In this document: piece after piece, positions 48,384 to 52,954 of the stretch
Layout of the letters: every line of letters starts with the position of its first letter
Position numbering within the stretch: the first letter of the stretch is position 1
NCBI GenBank assembly: GCA_029556615.1
Contig: JAKQDD010000078.1
Location: forward strand, 1 to 52,954
Direction: 5' to 3'
Source of the DNA: Verrucomicrobiota bacterium
Lineage (GTDB): Bacteria > Verrucomicrobiota > Verrucomicrobiia > Limisphaerales > J093
Length of the DNA stretch: 52,954 bases
Notes under the pieces: generated by a model
Database searches by the model: none
What the model saw: the letters and a program-made list of their open reading frames with translations, nothing else
What the model was told of the DNA's origin: nothing
Translations under genes and position numbers: made by a program

Positions 48384-49366
48384 CCGGCCAGCAGGTGCAG
48401 TAAGCAGAGGCGCTCGTAAACCCGCACCAGCCGTTCCGCCAGCGGCGGCCACCTTTGTGGCTCATAGCGCTTGGCTTGCTCCAACAAGCGGGCCGTCGCT
48501 TCGGCCAGGGGGCCCGGCGGTGGGCCATCGGCAAAGACCGTGTGCCGCAGGCCCTCGATGAACTCGGCCTCGGCTTGCGGAACGCACCGGTGAAAGAGCG
48601 GAAGCCAGCGCCCGAGCTTCTGGATGCGGCCCTCACAGTAGTCCCGGGTGCACGCAACCTGAGCCAGGTGGTAGGCCCCGAGATCGGCCCTATACGCGAA
48701 CCGCACTCCGGCCCCTGCCATGCGAAAGCCCAACTCGAGGTCCTCGAAGGCTGCCTCGCGAAAACGCTCGTCGAAAAGCCCGGTAGCCAACAGGGCTGAC
48801 CGGGACACTGATAGATTCGCCGTGTAGCAGTGATAGGGCGAGAGGCCTGTTTGGGAGATCTCGAAATAAGCGAACTGCGGCCCGCCGTGTTCAAGCCAGT
48901 ACATGAACGGGGTGATCGTGCCCCGCGGGTGCCAGGTAACGAATCCCACCACCGCGAGGTTTCCCCCGACGTCGGCAAGGTGATGCTCGCAATGACCGCG
49001 GAGCGTCCCGGGCCAGGGCAGCACATCGTCGTCGACAAAAAGAATGACCTCTCCCAGCGCGGCCCTCACTCCGGCGTTCCGTGCCGCCGCCGGCCCAGGT
49101 GCCGGCGACCTGACGACCCGCAGTTTCGGGCTATTCACCCTCTGCAGGACGGCGCCGGTTTCGCATGTGTCGTCATCCCGGGCCACGATGACCTCGGCCA
49201 CGTCTCGCGTTTCGCTGGCCTGGCGCAGCACTTCACCTAAGGTCTCCTGCAGGAGGGTCGCTCGCCCGCGGGTTGGAATCACCACGCTCAACGGTCGCCT
49301 GCGCGCCTGGCCGCGCCGCCGAGCAGATCGATGGTCGATGCGCCTCATTCGAATTCGTCGCCCCAC
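48308..49366 (-). CDS. family 2 glycosyltransferase
   Basis: A 352-residue product of GT-A fold. It shows 'LSVVIPTRGRATLLQETL' near residue 27, then 'VVRSPAPGPAAARNAGV', and the metal-binding LFVDDDV (DxD) near residue 115, as in inverting GT2 enzymes. 'EDLELGFRMAGAG' in the second half carries the usual ED general-base motif. Start is GTG 49364-49366; ATG at 49346-49348 (MRRIDH) is an alternative. There is no membrane segment. It is the last gene of a probable MbtH - FGE-like - glycosyltransferase operon. It probably glycosylates the cluster product or a precursor; donor and acceptor are unknown. The 3' end overlaps the convergent radical SAM gene. Confidence 0.9.
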   Translation of the reverse strand: MGRRIRMRRIDHRSARRRGQARRRPLSVVIPTRGRATLLQETLGEVLRQASETRDVAEVIVARDDDTCETGAVLQRVNSPKLRVVRSPAPGPAAARNAGVRAALGEVILFVDDDVLPWPGTLRGHCEHHLADVGGNLAVVGFVTWHPRGTITPFMYWLEHGGPQFAYFEISQTGLSPYHCYTANLSVSRSALLATGLFDERFREAAFEDLELGFRMAGAGVRFAYRADLGAYHLAQVACTRDYCEGRIQKLGRWLPLFHRCVPQAEAEFIEGLRHTVFADGPPPGPLAEATARLLEQAKRYEPQRWPPLAERLVRVYERLCLLHLLAGYASPAGEGMGATNGREDVRSGWRP

Positions 49367-49483
49367 TCTCCCGATTCATTCCAGCCAATGTCGACGGGTA
49401 TTTCGAGCATTGCGTCTGATATTGACCAAGGAAACGTGCTGGTTCCAGGCGCAGAGGAGAAGTCGGGAAAGCCCGGCCGGCAA

Positions 49484-50293
49484 CTACTCTTCGCCGACGA
49501 CGCGAAACCCGTAAGGATAGTCGCTTACCGCTGGGTCAACGGAGTAGCGGAAGGCCGAACGGCAGTACTCGCCAAACGAACGCCAACCCCCGCCACGAAT
49601 GACCCGGCCAACACCCGTCGGCGGCCCCTTCGGGTCGTGGATCTCACCCGGTCGATAGTACTCCTCGGCATACCAGTCGGCGCACCACTCCCACACGTTG
49701 CCGTGCATATCATAGAGTCCGAACGCGTTGGGCGTATAGGCACCGACTCGGCTGGTTCTTTCGAGATAGGGACCGCGGGCCTCCTCACCGTAGGGATACT
49801 GCCCGTCGAAGTTCGCCTGCGTGGATGAGAGTGTCGAGCCGAAGTGGAAAGGGGTCGTCGTGCCGGCGCGGCAGGCATACTCCCATTCCGCCTCGGTCGG
49901 CAACCGGAAGCGCAGTCCTTCAACGTGAGTCAACCATTGGCAAAACGCCGCGGCATCGTTCCAGCTGACGTTGACCACGGGTTCGTCGTCCGTTTGATCA
50001 AACCCGACGTTGCGCCAGGTGTACCGTGGGTCCTGCACCGAATCGCCGTTGACCCAGGCAAAACCACCCCCGCCATCCCGCTCCGCTTCGGTGCGATATC
50101 GCATCGCGTCGACAAAGGCGCGGAACTGACCCACGGTGACCGGGTGCAGTGCCATCCAGAACGGCCGGCTAAGGCGGACCAGGTGTTGGGGGCCTTCGTG
50201 ATCCCAGCGCCGGTCCTCGGTTGGCGGGGAGCCCATCATGAACTCGCCGTTGGGGAGTTGGGCGAGCTTCATCCGGGTTTGGGCGGTCAGCAT
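49484..50293 (-). CDS. SUMF1/FGE-sulfatase-domain protein, first copper cysteine absent
   Basis: A 269-residue product from ATG 50291-50293, chosen because an upstream start would overlap the MbtH gene by about 80 bases. The whole length is the formylglycine-generating-enzyme fold: 'GEFMMGSP', 'HPVTVGQFRAFVDA', 'PVVNVSWNDAAAFCQWL', 'RLPTEAEWEYACRAG', 'FGLYDMHGNVWEWCADWY' and 'RVIRGGGWRSFGEYCRSAFR'. Genuine FGE has two catalytic cysteines in the last motif (RGGSxLCxxxYC). Here the first is Ser and only the second remains, so sulfatase activation is doubtful. Relatives with the same fold catalyse C-H or C-S oxidation, or serve in biosynthetic clusters as hydroxylase- or epoxidase-like enzymes. 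A role in tailoring the peptide is inferred from context. Confidence 0.85.
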   Translation of the reverse strand: MLTAQTRMKLAQLPNGEFMMGSPPTEDRRWDHEGPQHLVRLSRPFWMALHPVTVGQFRAFVDAMRYRTEAERDGGGGFAWVNGDSVQDPRYTWRNVGFDQTDDEPVVNVSWNDAAAFCQWLTHVEGLRFRLPTEAEWEYACRAGTTTPFHFGSTLSSTQANFDGQYPYGEEARGPYLERTSRVGAYTPNAFGLYDMHGNVWEWCADWYAEEYYRPGEIHDPKGPPTGVGRVIRGGGWRSFGEYCRSAFRYSVDPAVSDYPYGFRVVGEE

Positions 50294-50316
50294 GCTCGGC
50301 AAGGTCCCGACTCGTT

Positions 50317-50553
50317 TCAGGCGTGAGGAGTGTCTGGGGTGGGACGAGGGCTTTGGGGTGAAGTCCGTCGAAGACTCAGCGGGCGCATGTCCTTCCACAC
50401 CGCTTTAATGAATGACAGGCAGTCATCCTTCGGACCAGTCTTGCCGGCATCGACCCAGCCCAAGGGGAGCGGTTGATCCGCCGGCCAGAGGGAGTATTGC
50501 TCCTCATGATTGCAGACGACCCGGTAGGTTTGGATTTCTTCGGAGGCTGCCAT
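50317..50553 (-). CDS. MbtH-like protein, NRPS adenylation partner
   Basis: A 78-residue product from ATG 50551-50553. It carries the whole MbtH signature in order: [27 protein letters not shown] and [10 protein letters not shown]. MbtH-like proteins bind adenylation domains and are often needed for their solubility and activity. The gene is divergent from the NRPS (290 bases apart), an unusual arrangement because MbtH genes normally sit in the same operon. It is followed 23 bases downstream by the FGE-like gene. The C-terminal tail of about 15 residues beyond the last conserved Arg is Pro/Ser-rich. Confidence 0.93.
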   Translation of the reverse strand: MAASEEIQTYRVVCNHEEQYSLWPADQPLPLGWVDAGKTGPKDDCLSFIKAVWKDMRPLSLRRTSPQSPRPTPDTPHA

Positions 50554-50842
50554 AGGGCGGTCGCGAGGACGCGGGCAAAGGCTAATCGGTCCTTGGCGGC
50601 ATCGACAAGGCGAAAGTAGGGGCCATTGGTCCAAAGCTTGGGGACGAGAGTACGGACGGACGGGGATTCGCTTGACGGAGCCACGGAGGCGCGGCAGCCT
50701 CGCGGCGGTTGCCAAGAAGTGGCGACGGGGGGTGTCGCCTTTCGGCTGGTGGCTTGGCAATCCAACCGTGTTGGTTTCGGGGGGTGCGATGCCACGACGT
50801 GGAAGCCTCATGAGCCGGCTCGAAGGCTGCTGAAAGGCGGAA
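50554..50842. other. divergent intergenic region of the NRPS and MbtH genes
   Basis: It must hold the promoters of both the minus-strand MbtH operon and the plus-strand NRPS. No convincing -35/-10 pair, operator palindrome or riboswitch is visible. Short open frames on either strand show no recognised motif. A ribosome-binding sequence AAAGG (50833-50837) precedes the GTG at 50843. Confidence 0.4.
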
Positions 50843-52954
50843 GTGGAGAATCTGGATGACATCTCATCGCCCGTCGCTCCAGCCGCGCCCGGTCGAGGTT
50901 CAGCGCTCGCGAGGCGGGTGGCGGAGTTGTTGGACCTTGGTGGGTTACATCGGGCGGTAGAAGCGCAGACGGCCAGGACCCCGGAGGCGGTGGCGGTGGT
51001 GGGCGCTTCGGCACAGCTGACGTATGGGGAACTGAACCGGCGGGCCAACCGATTGGCTCACCACCTGGTGGCGCGAGGGGTTGGGCTGGAGACGTTGGTG
51101 GGGGTCTACCTCGAGCGGTCGTTGGACATGGTGGTCGGGTTGCTCGGCATTCTGAAGGCCGGCGGAGCGTACGTGCCATTGGATCCGTCGTACCCCTCGG
51201 AGCGGCTCGCCTGGATGCTCGCGGACAGCCGGGCGCGGCTGGTGCTCACGCGGCAACGCCAGCCGGAGTGGCTGCGGGGATCGGATCCAGAGGTGATCGC
51301 CGTTCAGGCCGATGCCGACGAGATTGCCCAGGAAGCGGACGGCAACCTCGAAGTCGAGGTGAGTCCCAATCACCTCGCCTACGTGATCTACACTTCGGGT
51401 TCAACGGGTCGACCCAAGGGGGTGCTCGGGCTGCACCGGGGTGTGCTCAGCCGGTTGGCCGGGGAGTTTCTCCCTTTTGCCGAAGGAGAAGTCTGCTGCC
51501 TGAAGACGCCCCTGAACTTCGTCGATTCCCTCTGGGAGGTTTTCGCTCCGTTGGCCTGGGGCTTGCGGACCGTGCTCGTCGAGGAGCGCGAACTCAAGGA
51601 GCCCCGGCGGTTGATCCGCACGCTGGCTCACCATCGAGTTACGCGCCTGATGTTGGTTCCGTCGCTCCTGCAGGCCATCCTCGAGGCGAGCGATGATTTG
51701 CCGCGCCAACTCCCCGACTTGAAGTACTGGTACTGCGGCGGCGAGTTGCTCACGGAGAGGCTGTGCGATCGCTTCCATGCGGCCATGCCGGCGGCAACCC
51801 TGATTAATGGTTATGGCCTGTCAGAGGTCTGGGACGTAACCTGGTACGACACGGGGCGTGGCAAGTGCCCGTCGAGGGTCCCGGTTGGGCGTCCCCTGCG
51901 GCATGTGGAGGTACTCTTGTTGGATGCGCGCGGGCAGCCGGTTCCCCAAGGCGCGGCCGGTGAGGTCTACATCGGGGGTGCCGGGCTGGCGCGAGGCTAC
52001 CTCAATCGTCCTGACTTGACCGCAGATAGGTTCGTGCCCCATCCCTTCAGCCCGCAACCTGGCGCCCGCCTGTATCGGAGCGGGGACTTGGCTCGCTGGC
52101 GACCCGATGGCGATCTTGAGTTTATCGGACGACAGGACCATCAAGTGAAGGTTCGGGGTTACCGGATCGAGCCGGCTGAAATCCAATTGGCACTTGAGGC
52201 TCATCCAAGGGTCAGGCAGGCGGCAGTCCGGGCTGACGAAGACCAGCAAGGGCAACCACGGTTGGTGGCCTACGTGGCCGGTCACAAACTCGTCCGCGCC
52301 TCGGCCACCCGGGCGTCGCCGATGCCGGGTGCCGATACAACAGCGGGTCCGGTTCTCTCGGAAGGAGAGTTGCGGCAGTTCCTCCGGCAGAGACTGCCGG
52401 CCCACTTGGTGCCGGATTTGTTCGTGGTGATGGACGAGCTGCCGTTGACGCCAAACGGAAAAGTGGATGGCTTGTCTCTGGTGGCGGCCTCGCGGGCGAA
52501 GTCAGATCCGACCGCCGGTGCCGACCGGGTGCGGACGGAGACGGGGACTTGGCTCTTGGAGACTTGCCGGCGGCTTTTCGCCCCTGTCCCCGTTGGGTTT
52601 CGTGACCAGTTTGCGGCGCTGGGCATGCATTCGTTGTTGGCGATGCGGCTTGCCTCTCAGATCAGCCGGCGATTCCAAGTCGAGGTGCCAGCAGCCCGCA
52701 TTCTCTCGATTGAGACGGTTGAGGCTCTGGCTCAGGAAATTGTCGCCGCAACGCAGTCCCCGCCGAACACGGCCTGCAGTGGGCCCAAACCGATCGTTCG
52801 GCAAGGACCGCTGCCTGCTTCCTACGCGCAGCGGCGGCTGTGGTTTTTGGAGCGGCTGGTGCCAGGCAGCGCGCTGTACAATTTGACGGTGGCGGTGGAT
52901 TGGAGTGGGGCGTTGGCGGCGGAGGTCTTGGAGGAGGCTTGGGGGGCGTGCGTG
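50843..52954 (+). CDS. nonribosomal peptide synthetase, N-terminal part (A-T-C..., runs off the window)
   Basis: 704 codons are present from GTG 50843 ([10 protein letters not shown]); an in-frame TGA at 50831-50833 limits the start. The first domain is adenylation, with no condensation domain ahead, so this is an initiation module. Motifs: [26 protein letters not shown] near residue 180; [18 protein letters not shown]; the '[16 protein letters not shown]' hinge; and the catalytic lysine in [10 protein letters not shown]. The carrier domain has LGMHSLL with Ser597 (codon 52631-52633) as phosphopantetheine site. A condensation domain begins at about residue 655 ([13 protein letters not shown]). 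The selectivity stretch FVDSLWEVF has Val at position 235 (GrsA numbering) and Asp at 236, not the Asp235 of alpha-amino-acid domains. Confidence 0.95.
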   Translation, partial: MENLDDISSPVAPAAPGRGSALARRVAELLDLGGLHRAVEAQTARTPEAVAVVGASAQLTYGELNRRANRLAHHLVARGVGLETLVGVYLERSLDMVVGLLGILKAGGAYVPLDPSYPSERLAWMLADSRARLVLTRQRQPEWLRGSDPEVIAVQADADEIAQEADGNLEVEVSPNHLAYVIYTSGSTGRPKGVLGLHRGVLSRLAGEFLPFAEGEVCCLKTPLNFVDSLWEVFAPLAWGLRTVLVEERELKEPRRLIRTLAHHRVTRLMLVPSLLQAILEASDDLPRQLPDLKYWYCGGELLTERLCDRFHAAMPAATLINGYGLSEVWDVTWYDTGRGKCPSRVPVGRPLRHVEVLLLDARGQPVPQGAAGEVYIGGAGLARGYLNRPDLTADRFVPHPFSPQPGARLYRSGDLARWRPDGDLEFIGRQDHQVKVRGYRIEPAEIQLALEAHPRVRQAAVRADEDQQGQPRLVAYVAGHKLVRASATRASPMPGADTTAGPVLSEGELRQFLRQRLPAHLVPDLFVVMDELPLTPNGKVDGLSLVAASRAKSDPTAGADRVRTETGTWLLETCRRLFAPVPVGFRDQFAALGMHSLLAMRLASQISRRFQVEVPAARILSIETVEALAQEIVAATQSPPNTACSGPKPIVRQGPLPASYAQRRLWFLERLVPGSALYNLTVAVDWSGALAAEVLEEAWGACV

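Noticed and set aside
49484..50293. Calling this a genuine formylglycine-generating enzyme
   Set aside because: One of the two catalytic cysteines is replaced by serine and no sulfatase gene is visible.

Overview
The window is GC-rich bacterial DNA. The gene set suggests a Verrucomicrobiota-like organism, with a Planctomycetota-type relative as the main alternative. The clues are a LEPR-XLL giant surface protein with a dockerin-like C-terminus, a PEP-CTERM protein, a DUF3160 protein, and C-terminal tails of the 'sandwich' type common in these phyla. This is inferred from family content; there is no marker RNA gene in the window.

Left part (1-9510): a decayed RHS-repeat fragment, an M48 membrane metalloprotease (-), a secreted DUF3160 protein (+), a small secreted protein (+), uvrC (-), a class III nucleotide cyclase (-), and between the last two a short gene not visible as an ordinary ORF. 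That gene (7412-7663) is a SelW/Rdx-type selenoprotein whose CxxU motif is encoded with an in-frame TGA. Two homologous intergenic elements of 210-254 bp lie in opposite orientation (2042-2251 and 9044-9297), each in a divergent intergenic region. A second dispersed repeat family (GAGTCCTCGACTTGTGG type) occurs at least four times and supplies the ends of some coding regions.

Centre (9511-41622): one uninterrupted 10,130-codon gene encodes a roughly 1 MDa multi-repeat surface protein: LEPR-XLL N-terminus, RTX-like repeats, hook-IN-like repeats, a very long Ala/Val-rich beta-repeat region, cadherin-like, Pmp-like, PKD-like and autotransporter-strand repeats, and a dockerin-like end. Its stop codon overlaps the start of a PEP-CTERM protein whose ectodomain resembles a cohesin, followed by a paralogue of that ectodomain without the PEP-CTERM tail. 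The parsimonious reading is a giant adhesin plus its own cohesin-like surface receptor(s). This is the candidate undescribed system of the window.

Right part (41956-52954): the left edge of a nonribosomal peptide gene cluster. It holds an Sfp-type phosphopantetheinyl transferase, a broken B12/radical-SAM gene, an alpha-oxoamine synthase, an orotate-phosphoribosyltransferase-like enzyme, a Gfo/Idh/MocA oxidoreductase and a radical SAM/SPASM enzyme (all +). A probable MbtH - SUMF1/FGE-like - glycosyltransferase 2 operon follows (-), and divergent from it an NRPS (A-T-C...) that runs off the right end. The product is not recognisable. No tRNA, rRNA, CRISPR or insertion sequence was seen.
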